A stretch of DNA of 64,000 nucleotides from Paenibacillus sp. JJ-223. GTDB lineage: Bacteria > Bacillota > Bacilli > Paenibacillales > Paenibacillaceae. The stretch covers positions 186,001 through 250,000 of the forward strand of contig NZ_CAKMMP010000010.1 of assembly GCF_927798175.1 (NCBI RefSeq), read 5' to 3'. The notes under the pieces are model-generated. The model made no database searches, was not told where the DNA came from, and saw nothing but the letters and a program-made list of their open reading frames with translations. Position numbers and translations under genes: made by a program. This document shows positions 42,180 to 50,756 of this stretch, piece by piece. Each line of letters opens with the position of its first letter. Position 1 is the stretch's first letter.

Positions 42180-43727
42180 ATGAAAGTATGGATGAGATTC
42201 GGCATGGCGGCAGTATTGTCCGTTTCCTTGGCAGGGGCAGGCTGCAGCTCAAGCCGCGACGAAAGCAAGGATGCAGAAAATCAGGGGAAAGATGACCCCA
42301 TTGTCATCATGACCAATGCTTCGACTTGGGATATACCTACGGAAGATGGGAACCCAACGCAAAAGTATCTGGAGGAGCGGTTTAACGTCAAATTCGTCAA
42401 TATGAGAGGCAATGATGAGAACTTCAAAATCAAGGTCGCATCGGGCGAAATCCCGGATATATTCCCGCATAACATCAGTGAAGCGGATATGACGAATTGG
42501 GCCAGACAAGGTGTCATTGCAAGCATTTCTGTGGATGAAATCAAACAATATATGCCTACCTATGTCAAGGAAGTGGAAGAAATTGACCCGAATGCCTGGG
42601 ATGTTGGAATGATCGATGGAAAAAATTACGGCGTTCCGCGCATCTGGCTAAACGGATCATACGGCTTTATCCCTACCTATAACGGCAAGTGGTTGAAAGC
42701 GATCGGTTATAATGAACCGCCAAAAACATTGGAAGAATTGGAAGATGTATTTACCAAATTTCGCAATAACGACCCGGATGGCAACGGCAAAATGGATACT
42801 TACGGTATGAGCGGACGCGGAAAGGACGTAAGGGCACAAATGTTCAACTCCATATACGCGGCATATGGTGTAAACCCGTACCAGTTTGTGTTGACGGATG
42901 AGGGGAAAGTGACTTGGGGCGGCATTACGGATGAGGCCAAGGAAGCTACAAAACTGCTGAGAAAATGGTATGCAGCAGGGCTCATCGATCCGGAGTTTAT
43001 GACGGATAACGGGGAGCTGATCGGTCAAAAGTGGGGCAGTCATAAAATCGGATACATGGACAACATGATGTACCATCATCTCTTTGGCGCCCAAGAAAGC
43101 GATAAAACGAATGGAACTTTTCCGGTCTATGGCAAAGGTCTCATCGGTCCGGCCGGCGAATCGCTCGTGATGTCCAATGGTGCTTTGCAGGTCCCATTAA
43201 TTTTCGGCAAACAAGTCGAGGAGGACGACGAAAAGCGTATTCGAATCCTTCAAATGCTTGAAGAATTGACCTCGGTCGATGAAGTGTATCTACGTACCGT
43301 CTTTGGTGAAGAAGGGGTATCTTATGACTTGGTCGATGGTGCCGTTGTTATGAAGGAACCGTATGCAAGTTCTGCCGATGACGCGCGTCTGATGGGGTAC
43401 GGCGGTTATTACAATCCATTGGTGGAACGCGATGTAAGTATGTGGAAGTATCACTTCTCGAAAGAAAAAATGGAGTTCAGGGAAAAGGTTAACGAGGGAA
43501 TGAAGACAATCTCGGATGTTCTCGGACCAACCTCCCTGGAGAGTAAGGGCATGTATTGGGCGACGCTGATCACTTTACAGGATGAGTTCTATACAAAGGC
43601 CATTATCGAAAATAATGATCTCGATGCCGCATTCCAGAACTTCAAAGATCAGTGGCTCAAGAGCGGTGGCCAACAAGTATTAGATGAAGCGATGAAAGTG
43701 TATGAAGCCCGTCAACAACACAAATAA
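42180..43727 (+). CDS. extracellular solute-binding lipoprotein (LplA/YtcQ type)
   Basis: The 515-residue protein starts with a lipoprotein signal peptide (MKVWMRFGMAAVLSVSLAGAGCSSS, lipobox LAGAGC with the modified cysteine near residue 22). It continues as a type 1 periplasmic binding fold (FKIKVASGEIPDIFPHNISEADM and GMSGRGKDVRAQMFNSIYAAYG). It captures oligosaccharide outside the cell for the two permeases upstream. The ATG at 42180 follows GGAGGG; the frame is open 42 bases further, but that would spoil the signal peptide. Its length is normal for this large-ligand group. Confidence 0.92.
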   Translation: MKVWMRFGMAAVLSVSLAGAGCSSSRDESKDAENQGKDDPIVIMTNASTWDIPTEDGNPTQKYLEERFNVKFVNMRGNDENFKIKVASGEIPDIFPHNISEADMTNWARQGVIASISVDEIKQYMPTYVKEVEEIDPNAWDVGMIDGKNYGVPRIWLNGSYGFIPTYNGKWLKAIGYNEPPKTLEELEDVFTKFRNNDPDGNGKMDTYGMSGRGKDVRAQMFNSIYAAYGVNPYQFVLTDEGKVTWGGITDEAKEATKLLRKWYAAGLIDPEFMTDNGELIGQKWGSHKIGYMDNMMYHHLFGAQESDKTNGTFPVYGKGLIGPAGESLVMSNGALQVPLIFGKQVEEDDEKRIRILQMLEELTSVDEVYLRTVFGEEGVSYDLVDGAVVMKEPYASSADDARLMGYGGYYNPLVERDVSMWKYHFSKEKMEFREKVNEGMKTISDVLGPTSLESKGMYWATLITLQDEFYTKAIIENNDLDAAFQNFKDQWLKSGGQQVLDEAMKVYEARQQHK

Positions 43728-43841
43728 ACGACGAATAATACACCGTAGTCAGGGAACCGCATTTACCTTTTCTGAAGGCAGTTCAAATCTGGTGGAACCC
43801 TGTCTTTCGGTGTATTCGATTCTATGGGAGGAGAGGTTCGA

Positions 43842-45275
43842 TTGTCGGCACATACCGTAAAAACATACCCTGCACCCGAGGGTGCAGTGGGCAATTCGGA
43901 TTATTCCGTAAGGCTGCGGACGGCAGATGGCGAATGGCAGTCCTTATTCAGCTATAACGTTAAGGTGGATATGCATGATGTTCGTAATGCATCCATGGTT
44001 ATGTTCGATTGTTCGGGCGAAGTTGAAATGGAGGTGCATTACCATGTTGGACGGGTCCGGAATGTCGTTGTTCGTCCGCTTTCCTACGGCATAAAGTGCG
44101 ATATCAAAGAGCAAGTGGTTACGTTTAAAATCGATCAGCCAAGGTTGTTGTCTTTAGAAGTGAACGGGGGGAAATTTAATAATCTCCATATATTTGCAAA
44201 TCCGTTAAGCGATGACCCGGTCCCTGTAGAATCGGAAGGCGAAGAGACTATGGTGTTAAAGCCCGGGATGCATCAGGTTAGAGAGCTTAACAAAGCCTTG
44301 AAAAATATGTCCAGCCCCCGCATTATATTTGGCCCCGGAATACATCGTCTGGACGAATCCCGTCTGGAAATCCCTTCGCATACGACGGTTTGCGTTGCAG
44401 GCGGGGCAGTCATTTACGGCGGATTGATCTGCAATCATGTACAGGATGTAACTATTAAAGGCCGAGGGATATTATATATGTCCGACTTTGAAAAAACGAC
44501 TTATTACAGAGGCGTCGAAGTTAAATACTCAAGCCGCATCCATATTGAAGGAATTACGGTGATTGATCCGCCTCACTATACGGTTCTCCTTGGTCAGTCG
44601 GACAACATCCGAATCCGAAACCTGAAGACCTTCAGTACGCGCGGCTGGTGTGACGGTATAGATATGATGGCATGCCAAAATGTCCTCATCGAAGGCGGGT
44701 TTTTACGTACATCGGATGATTGCATTGCGGTATATGCCTCCCGGGGAGAATTTCAGGGAAATACCCAGGATGTCACCGTGAAGGGTTCAACCTTATGGGC
44801 TGACGTTGCTCATCCGATCAATATCGGCACACACGGCAATTATGACAGTGAAGGCGATCATATAGAGAACCTTCATTTTGCGGATATCGATATTTTGGAG
44901 CATCATGAGCCGCAGCCGGACTATTGGGGATGCCTGGCCATCAATGCAGGCGACAACAACACGGTTCGGAACGTAACCTATGAAGATATCCGGATTGAGG
45001 ATTTTGAACTGGGCGAATTGTTTAATCTTCGCGTGTTGAAAAACGAAAAATATAATCCGGCTCCGGGCAAACAAATTGAGAACATTCACTTTAAAGATAT
45101 TCATTACAGCGGGACCTGCAACAATCCCTCGCATATCGAAGGCTACGATGAGAGCAGAACGGTAAGCCATATTACGTTCGAAAACGTGACGGTAAATGGC
45201 GAAAAATTTGCATTGAATCATGACTATGTCGTGCTCGGAAATCATGTGCATGGCGTGAAGCTAATCAACCATTAA
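43842..45275 (+). CDS. GH28-like right-handed beta-helix glycosidase
   Basis: About 477 residues from TTG at 43842 (GGAGGAGAGG just upstream; an ATG at 43824 overlaps that site). A 130-residue sandwich domain leads into a parallel beta-helix. The acidic motifs WCDGIDMM and TSDDCIAVY, followed by IGTHGNYDSEG, stand where polygalacturonases (GH28) have NTDGID, DDC and GHG. Without a signal peptide, it would cut imported oligomers. Family GH49/GH87-type relatives are an alternative. Its place between the binding protein and the lyases suggests that it removes residues from oligouronides. Confidence 0.78.
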   Translation: MSAHTVKTYPAPEGAVGNSDYSVRLRTADGEWQSLFSYNVKVDMHDVRNASMVMFDCSGEVEMEVHYHVGRVRNVVVRPLSYGIKCDIKEQVVTFKIDQPRLLSLEVNGGKFNNLHIFANPLSDDPVPVESEGEETMVLKPGMHQVRELNKALKNMSSPRIIFGPGIHRLDESRLEIPSHTTVCVAGGAVIYGGLICNHVQDVTIKGRGILYMSDFEKTTYYRGVEVKYSSRIHIEGITVIDPPHYTVLLGQSDNIRIRNLKTFSTRGWCDGIDMMACQNVLIEGGFLRTSDDCIAVYASRGEFQGNTQDVTVKGSTLWADVAHPINIGTHGNYDSEGDHIENLHFADIDILEHHEPQPDYWGCLAINAGDNNTVRNVTYEDIRIEDFELGELFNLRVLKNEKYNPAPGKQIENIHFKDIHYSGTCNNPSHIEGYDESRTVSHITFENVTVNGEKFALNHDYVVLGNHVHGVKLINH

Positions 45276-45324
45276 TTTTGGGAGAGAGGATTGAGGGGTT
45301 GTCATTAATCTAAGGAGATGATGC

Positions 45325-46986
45325 ATGATGAGAAAATTTTGGTTCATGGTCTTGATTTTCAGCTTTATAGGAAGCATGTTTTGTTTCGGAATGAAAGATA
45401 ACATCGCTGCTGCCGAACCGGATTTTGTGCATCCCGGACTTTTGCATACTGAGGAAGATTTGGTTCGTATCAAGCAAATGGTGGCGACCGGGGAACAACC
45501 CTACTTGGACGGATGGAACCAGTTAGTGAACAGCCCGCTTTCTGCGGCAGGTTGGACTCCCCGGGCCACGGCCACGATCATTCGAGGCGGCACGGGCGAT
45601 AATGTGAGTTTGCTCTACAATGATGCAGCCCGTGCCTACCAGAATGCACTGCGCTGGAAAATCACCGGAGACACGGCACACGGAGATACGGCACGGGACA
45701 TTTTGAATGCATGGTCATCCACGCTTACAACGGTTACGGGCAATGCCGATCGCTATTTAGCCGCGGGTTTACAAGGATATCAACTGGCTAATGCGGCTGA
45801 GCTTATGCGAGATTACCCTGGATTTGATGTACAAGGAATGCAGGCTATGCTGCTTAACGTGTTCTATAAACCTCTTAACGAGCGTTTCCTGATCGGTAAT
45901 GAATTTGGCCGGGACCACAACGACGCCTACATTCAAAACTACTGGGCAAACTGGGATTTGAGCAATATGGCAGCAACCATTGCCATCGGAGTGTTCTGTG
46001 ATCGCCAAGATATCTATGAGATCGGGATAGAATATTTCAAGCATGGAGCTGGAAATGGCTCGATTTACAATGCGATCCCGTTTCTGCATCCGGATGGGCT
46101 CGCCCAATGGCAGGAGTCCGGACGTGATCAGGCACATACCCAGCTCGGCATCGGCTTAATGGCCACGATCAATGAAATGGCATGGAATCAGGGCGATGAC
46201 TTATATGGCTGGGCGGATAACCGCTTTATGAAAGCTGCCGAATATGTGGCAAAGTACAATAATGGAGATGATGATGTTCCCTTTGCATCCTATGAATGGG
46301 GTTCCGGAACCAATGGTGCCGTTCAAACCCACACGGTCATATCCGGTGCCGGACGCAATGAATTTCGCCCGATCTGGGAAATGATCTACAATCATTATGC
46401 GAATCGAAAAGGCATGAACGTTCCAAACATTGCTGCCCGCGCTGCTTTGATGAGAACGGAAGGTGGCCCAAACCCGCAGTATCCTTCGACATTCGATCAC
46501 CTTGGATTCGGAACATTGCTATACACGCGTCCGGCAGGCAGCGGAGGATCGGCAGCGCTCCCCTCAGAAAATATTACCGATGGCACTTACCGATTCACAG
46601 TACGACTTGATGGCAAATCGATGGAAGCGAGTGGCAATCTTGTGCGGAAGTCGACATATACGGGGGGGACGCATCAGCAATGGGCCGTAACCCACATCGG
46701 CGGAGGCCAGTACAGCATCAAAAATGGTGAGAGCGGTCTTTATTTAGGGGTAGCAAATGACTCCCTTGCTCGTGGCGCCCAATTTGAGTTATCCGCGAGT
46801 ACGGGAGGAAATAGTCAGAAATTTGCGTTCATCCCCGTCGGTGACGGTTATTACCGGATTACGCCTATACACACGAACCTATCGGTCGACGTTCTGAACG
46901 CATCCTCTGAAGAATCAGTACCACTCATCCAGTGGCGATACTTGCTTGGAAAGCATCAGCAATGGAAGCTTGAATCTGTACATTGA
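45325..46986 (+). CDS. secreted alginate-lyase-like protein with ricin-type carbohydrate-binding domain
   Basis: The 553-residue protein has a signal peptide (FWFMVLIFSFIGSMFCFGM... near 1 to 30), then a helical alginate-lyase-like domain (PF05426 type): FVHPGLLHTEEDLVRIKQM, YQLANAAELMRDYPGFD and LAQWQESGRDQAHTQLG. The tyrosine, histidine and arginine in the last blocks are probably catalytic. Residues 415 to 553 are a ricin-B (beta-trefoil) binding module with QxW repeats (HQQWAV, HQQWKL). The architecture recalls PL38-like glucuronan or alginate lyases, but the substrate is not proven. AAGGAG precedes the ATG. Confidence 0.85.
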   Translation: MMRKFWFMVLIFSFIGSMFCFGMKDNIAAAEPDFVHPGLLHTEEDLVRIKQMVATGEQPYLDGWNQLVNSPLSAAGWTPRATATIIRGGTGDNVSLLYNDAARAYQNALRWKITGDTAHGDTARDILNAWSSTLTTVTGNADRYLAAGLQGYQLANAAELMRDYPGFDVQGMQAMLLNVFYKPLNERFLIGNEFGRDHNDAYIQNYWANWDLSNMAATIAIGVFCDRQDIYEIGIEYFKHGAGNGSIYNAIPFLHPDGLAQWQESGRDQAHTQLGIGLMATINEMAWNQGDDLYGWADNRFMKAAEYVAKYNNGDDDVPFASYEWGSGTNGAVQTHTVISGAGRNEFRPIWEMIYNHYANRKGMNVPNIAARAALMRTEGGPNPQYPSTFDHLGFGTLLYTRPAGSGGSAALPSENITDGTYRFTVRLDGKSMEASGNLVRKSTYTGGTHQQWAVTHIGGGQYSIKNGESGLYLGVANDSLARGAQFELSASTGGNSQKFAFIPVGDGYYRITPIHTNLSVDVLNASSEESVPLIQWRYLLGKHQQWKLESVH

Positions 46987-47003
46987 TTCATCCGATATAT
47001 AGC

Positions 47004-47037
47004 AAGGGGATTTCTGCAAGTAGAGATCTCCTTTTTC
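47004..47037 (+). terminator. possible terminator between the two lyase genes
   Basis: AGGGGAT near 47005 can pair with ATCTCCT near 47026, with one G-T pair, followed by TTTTT. If active, it would limit read-through into the second lyase gene. Confidence 0.45.
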
Positions 47038-47106
47038 GTTTAGCAATCACAGCAATGACTTTATAGTTTCAGGCATATTTTGGACGTTACTATGAGGAGG
47101 TTGGGG

Positions 47107-49809
47107 ATGAAAAAGCAAAGAAATCGAATATGGAGAGCGCCAACGACGGCCATTGGCATGTTTCTGCTTTTGATTATGATTGCATCCTATCTGCCCATGG
47201 GGGGTGACACCGCTTTTGCGAATGAAATACCGGCCGGGACAGAGAAGGTAATCATTACAGAGGTCGTTTCCGATGAGGGATTTACGCATCCCGGCATAGG
47301 ATTAACGAAGGGAATACTGGAAAATATGCGTGAGCAGGTCGTTGCCAAAAAGGATCCGTGGTATACCTACTACGTTTGGATGTCCCAATCCGGATATGCT
47401 TCCAAGGCATTTGCATCCAATATTTACGCAGGTTCCAATCCGGATGGCACGGATCGCCCTAAAACACGTGCTGTGAACAGTAAAGGAGCATTCGTCGCAG
47501 ACGGTTTGAGAGCGTACACCCAAGCCATTATGTATTATATTACCGGGGACGAAGCCTATCGGGCCAATGCGATGCGAATCATACGTTTATGGGAGCAGAT
47601 GGATCCCGATCAATATACCTATTTTACGGATTCCCATATTCATATGGGCATACCTCTCCACCGGATGGCTGCTGCAGCAGAGCTTTTGCGCTGCTCGGGT
47701 GCAGAGAATGAAGACCCGAAATGGGCGTGGACGGAAGAGGATACGGCCCGGTTCACTACGAATCTGATTATTCCAATGACGGAAACCTTTTTGCACTTTA
47801 ATGACAAGTTCATGAATCAGCATCTTTACCCATTATTAGGTGCCATGTCCGGTTATATATTCACGGATAACTTCGACAGATATGAGGAGGGCGTGGAATG
47901 GTTTACCGTGAACAGAACCGCAATAGACCAGGGACAAAACGGTTCAATCAAGCAGCTGTTCCGATGGGTGACTGAGGATATTACGACAGGGGAAGCGGTA
48001 ACCCCTCCAAGAGTCCAACACGTGGAAATGGGACGGGATCAGGCGCATGGCGCCGGCGATCTTACCAACGTGGAGATTCTGGGACGATTGTTGGAGGCTC
48101 AGCGAACAAAAGTTGATCCCGTTGAAGGGACGCTGTCGACGGCGCAAGACGCAGTCAGTGTTTACGAGTTTTTGGACCATCGTATATTGAAAGCGGCCGA
48201 TTATTTCGCGCAATTCATGATAGGCTATGATCCGCCTTGGACACCGGTCGCAGCCCATACGGATATCGAAGGGAATCCGACGATTATTTATAAAAATATA
48301 TCGGGGGCATACCGAGGCCGCATTGGCGGCAACGTTTATGGTCAGTATTACTATTATAAGTATCAGCTGGGATTGGACATGGAGCAGGCTGCGCCCTACT
48401 ATACCGACATGTTTAACAAACGTCATCCGTTCTGGTGGGAGTCGCCGGATGGAGGAGCCGATTATTGGATGTTTATTCCTAAAGAGGCCGAAGGCGAAGG
48501 AACCGCGACTCTTCCGAAGGTATCTCCTGATCCGAGCTTGAATGAAATCGAGCTGCGAACGACTTCGCTGGATCATTATTCAGAGCTTGGTCAAGAAGGC
48601 GACACTTCCTATCTAAGGATCACCGCAACAGAACATGGCAGCAGAGCTGCGGTCGTTGCTTCCGGCACGGGAGAAAAAACAGTCGGGATCAAAGTGCGGA
48701 CCGACGGTACAGCGAAATTGGAGATCAATGGATGGACGGAAAATGCAGTGGTGCTGCCTGATACAAAAGGCCAGTGGAAATACGTGACGTTTACGATGGA
48801 TGCATTTCAGGGTCTGGGTGACCTGATCTATATCAAAGTTACGGGTTCCGGAACCCAAGTAGATATTGACCATTTTCATTTGAAAGCAGCGGAACGACTA
48901 ACACCGCCCGTTTTCGATACAGGGAACCCTGCATTGAATCTATATGCGTATACCGGATCCGAAGCTTCATTGCACTATGACTTTTCGGCCACTGATTCAG
49001 GGCCGGGTGAAGTGTTGTCTTATCAGCTTGATCCCAAGCCGGAAGGCGCGGTATTTGATGAGAGTACCGGGGCTTTTAGCTGGCAGCCTGATCAGGCCGG
49101 AACCTATTCCTTTGTTGTGAGCGCGACGGACGGAACTACGGTTACCGCTAAATCTGTAATCGTTACAGTAACTTGCGACCGTCGATCTGCGATAGAAGCC
49201 GTCATTGCGCCATATGATCAGGAAAAGTCCTACATTTCATCGTCTTTGAGAGCGTATAGGACAGTGTATGAAGATGTAATGAATGCCTTAGATACTGCCT
49301 CGGATGAACAATTCTATCAAAAACTAGTGGAGCTGAACGCGGCTGTTGAAAGTCTGGAAGAACTAACCCCTCTCATGCAGGATGGCAGCATCAATTACGT
49401 CGATATGGTTGTTGCCTCTACCTTCGGAAACCAAATCATCAATCTGGTGGATGGTGCCTCCGACAGCTTTGCGGGATATTATTTGGCGGATCACCTGAGT
49501 TACACGATGGATTTCGGAAGTGAGTTCAACATATCGCTGGATAAAATAGCTATGCAAGTCAGAGCGAGTTTTCCCGAAAGAATCGGCGGTGTGGCCGTGT
49601 TCGGCTCTAATGATATGACAGCTTGGACCCGGTTAACGCCGGAACTTACCGTAGTCACAGAGGATATGCAAGAACTGGAAGTCGGCGAAGAGCATAAAAA
49701 CGCATCGTTCCGCTTCTTGAAATTACACATGATCGATCCGTCAAGCACGATGTTTGAAATGGCCGAGCTCAGGCTGTTCGGAGAGCGGAAAGAGACGAAT
49801 AACAACTGA
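47107..49809 (+). CDS. large secreted multidomain alginate-lyase-like protein
   Basis: The 900-residue protein has a signal peptide (MKKQRNRIWRAPTTAIGMFL..., cut near AFANE). An alginate-lyase-like helical domain spans about 50 to 460 (FTHPGIGLTKGILENMREQV, then RMAAAAELLRCSG and HVEMGRDQAHGAGDL). A sandwich domain (STGAFSWQPDQAGTYSFVVSATDG, Ig/cadherin-like) follows near 610 to 700, and a discoidin-like domain closes (GGVAVFGSNDMTAWTRL, then FRFLKLHMIDPS). It shares core motifs with the preceding gene and likely attacks the same polymer with a different mode. GAGGAGG lies 6 bases before the ATG. Confidence 0.83.
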   Translation: MKKQRNRIWRAPTTAIGMFLLLIMIASYLPMGGDTAFANEIPAGTEKVIITEVVSDEGFTHPGIGLTKGILENMREQVVAKKDPWYTYYVWMSQSGYASKAFASNIYAGSNPDGTDRPKTRAVNSKGAFVADGLRAYTQAIMYYITGDEAYRANAMRIIRLWEQMDPDQYTYFTDSHIHMGIPLHRMAAAAELLRCSGAENEDPKWAWTEEDTARFTTNLIIPMTETFLHFNDKFMNQHLYPLLGAMSGYIFTDNFDRYEEGVEWFTVNRTAIDQGQNGSIKQLFRWVTEDITTGEAVTPPRVQHVEMGRDQAHGAGDLTNVEILGRLLEAQRTKVDPVEGTLSTAQDAVSVYEFLDHRILKAADYFAQFMIGYDPPWTPVAAHTDIEGNPTIIYKNISGAYRGRIGGNVYGQYYYYKYQLGLDMEQAAPYYTDMFNKRHPFWWESPDGGADYWMFIPKEAEGEGTATLPKVSPDPSLNEIELRTTSLDHYSELGQEGDTSYLRITATEHGSRAAVVASGTGEKTVGIKVRTDGTAKLEINGWTENAVVLPDTKGQWKYVTFTMDAFQGLGDLIYIKVTGSGTQVDIDHFHLKAAERLTPPVFDTGNPALNLYAYTGSEASLHYDFSATDSGPGEVLSYQLDPKPEGAVFDESTGAFSWQPDQAGTYSFVVSATDGTTVTAKSVIVTVTCDRRSAIEAVIAPYDQEKSYISSSLRAYRTVYEDVMNALDTASDEQFYQKLVELNAAVESLEELTPLMQDGSINYVDMVVASTFGNQIINLVDGASDSFAGYYLADHLSYTMDFGSEFNISLDKIAMQVRASFPERIGGVAVFGSNDMTAWTRLTPELTVVTEDMQELEVGEEHKNASFRFLKLHMIDPSSTMFEMAELRLFGERKETNNN

Positions 49810-50021
49810 TTTCTGTCTCCATTCGTTCTGCCGATAGCGAGAAGGGACGGGTGGAGGAGGTCATCTAAGGGCGTGAAGTCGCTCTTTCTCGGATGATCAG
49901 TGCAGTTATTTTTGTCATAAAGATGGCTAAGCTTTAAAATGATAAATGGTTTTTGTGATGTAATAAGGTATAAAATGTAATGTATCCTGTATCTTACAAA
50001 TGGATCAAAAGGAGCTGTGAG

Positions 50022-50330
50022 ATGGGCAAGATCAGGGAGTTCAATGGTTTTCAATATCGAATAGACCAAGAATACTTGCATGTATTTTTTGAACCCACAG
50101 TTCATAAAAAAGGGTATATTAGTTCTTTCAGGTTGCTGCCTCGTCCTTTTACCAGTTTTGAAGAGTTTATAATAAATGGCAAAACATACGAATGTAATGA
50201 CATTCAAACATTTGAGTGTTTTGATCCAGAGAATTCAGAGCATTTAGAACGTACAGGCATAGGCTTAAGCTGGCCCAATAGTGGATTGAAAAAATTTTAT
50301 GAACTGGTAAATGTCATTGAAAATAGGTAA
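50022..50330 (+). CDS. hypothetical protein
   Basis: The 102-residue protein (MGKIREFNGFQYRIDQEYLHV, then FEEFIINGKTYECNDIQTFEC) is soluble and A+T-rich compared with its surroundings. I choose the ATG at 50022 with AAAGGAG 7 bases upstream. No family is recognised. The 210 bases before it hold a TATAAA box near 49970 and a weak hairpin, but no gene. Confidence 0.6.
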   Translation: MGKIREFNGFQYRIDQEYLHVFFEPTVHKKGYISSFRLLPRPFTSFEEFIINGKTYECNDIQTFECFDPENSEHLERTGIGLSWPNSGLKKFYELVNVIENR

Positions 50331-50333
50331 AAG

Positions 50334-50365
50334 AAAAGGCATTCTGCGATCGCAGAATGCCTTTT
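50334..50365. terminator. perfect bidirectional terminator
   Basis: A 32-base perfect palindrome: AAAAGGCATTCTGC, then GATC, then the exact complement ending in four T residues. It lies between the stop at 50330 and the stop of a minus-strand small frame at 50371, which supports that frame being a real gene. Confidence 0.9.
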
Positions 50366-50370
50366 GGTAG

Positions 50371-50547
50371 TTAAAATACAGTGAAGGTGATGTCACAGTC
50401 GGGCATTACCCATGATATTGTTCCGTTAGTATTGGTAATAGAAATTTCGACTGAGGATGACTGATCTTGGGAAGGAGGAAAATCTTGGGCTGAAACCGGG
50501 ACAACTAAGGATACTGAAATCAGACATGATAAAAATAGAGACGACAT
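50371..50547 (-). CDS. possible small secreted peptide
   Basis: The 58-residue frame reads MSSLFLSCLISVSLVVPVSA (a hydrophobic signal-like stretch with a VSA cut site) followed by QDFPPSQDQSSSVEISITNT and a tail with one cysteine (WVMPDCDITFTVF). Its stop abuts a perfect bidirectional terminator. The start lacks a close ribosome site and basic residues. A different frame just upstream (ATG near 50566, MRYAEPLHK) would supply both if a single base had been lost, so the gene may be frameshifted. No family is recognised. Confidence 0.45.
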   Translation of the reverse strand: MSSLFLSCLISVSLVVPVSAQDFPPSQDQSSSVEISITNTNGTISWVMPDCDITFTVF

Positions 50548-50675
50548 TTGTGAAGTGGTTCTGCATACCTCATTCCTTGCGCGTCCTTTCTTGTTCTTTT
50601 TTTCACATTACATTCAGGAAAGGGGGTATGCTGTACTTTTTGCCGTTTCACATGGCAAATTACACACTTTTCTAC

Positions 50676-50689
50676 GGGGAGCGCTTTCA
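50676..50689 (+). promoter_or_regulatory. candidate catabolite-repression (cre) site
   Basis: GGGGAGCGCTTTCA matches the cre consensus at 12 of 14 positions, with the half AGCGCTTTCA intact. It stands 68 bases before the regulator gene of the PTS operon, where CcpA control would be expected. Confidence 0.5.
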
Positions 50690-50756
50690 CCTATTATTAC
50701 GTTAGAACCAGCTGGGGTGGCTTGACCGATACTAGTATCAAAATGAGGGATTTCAA

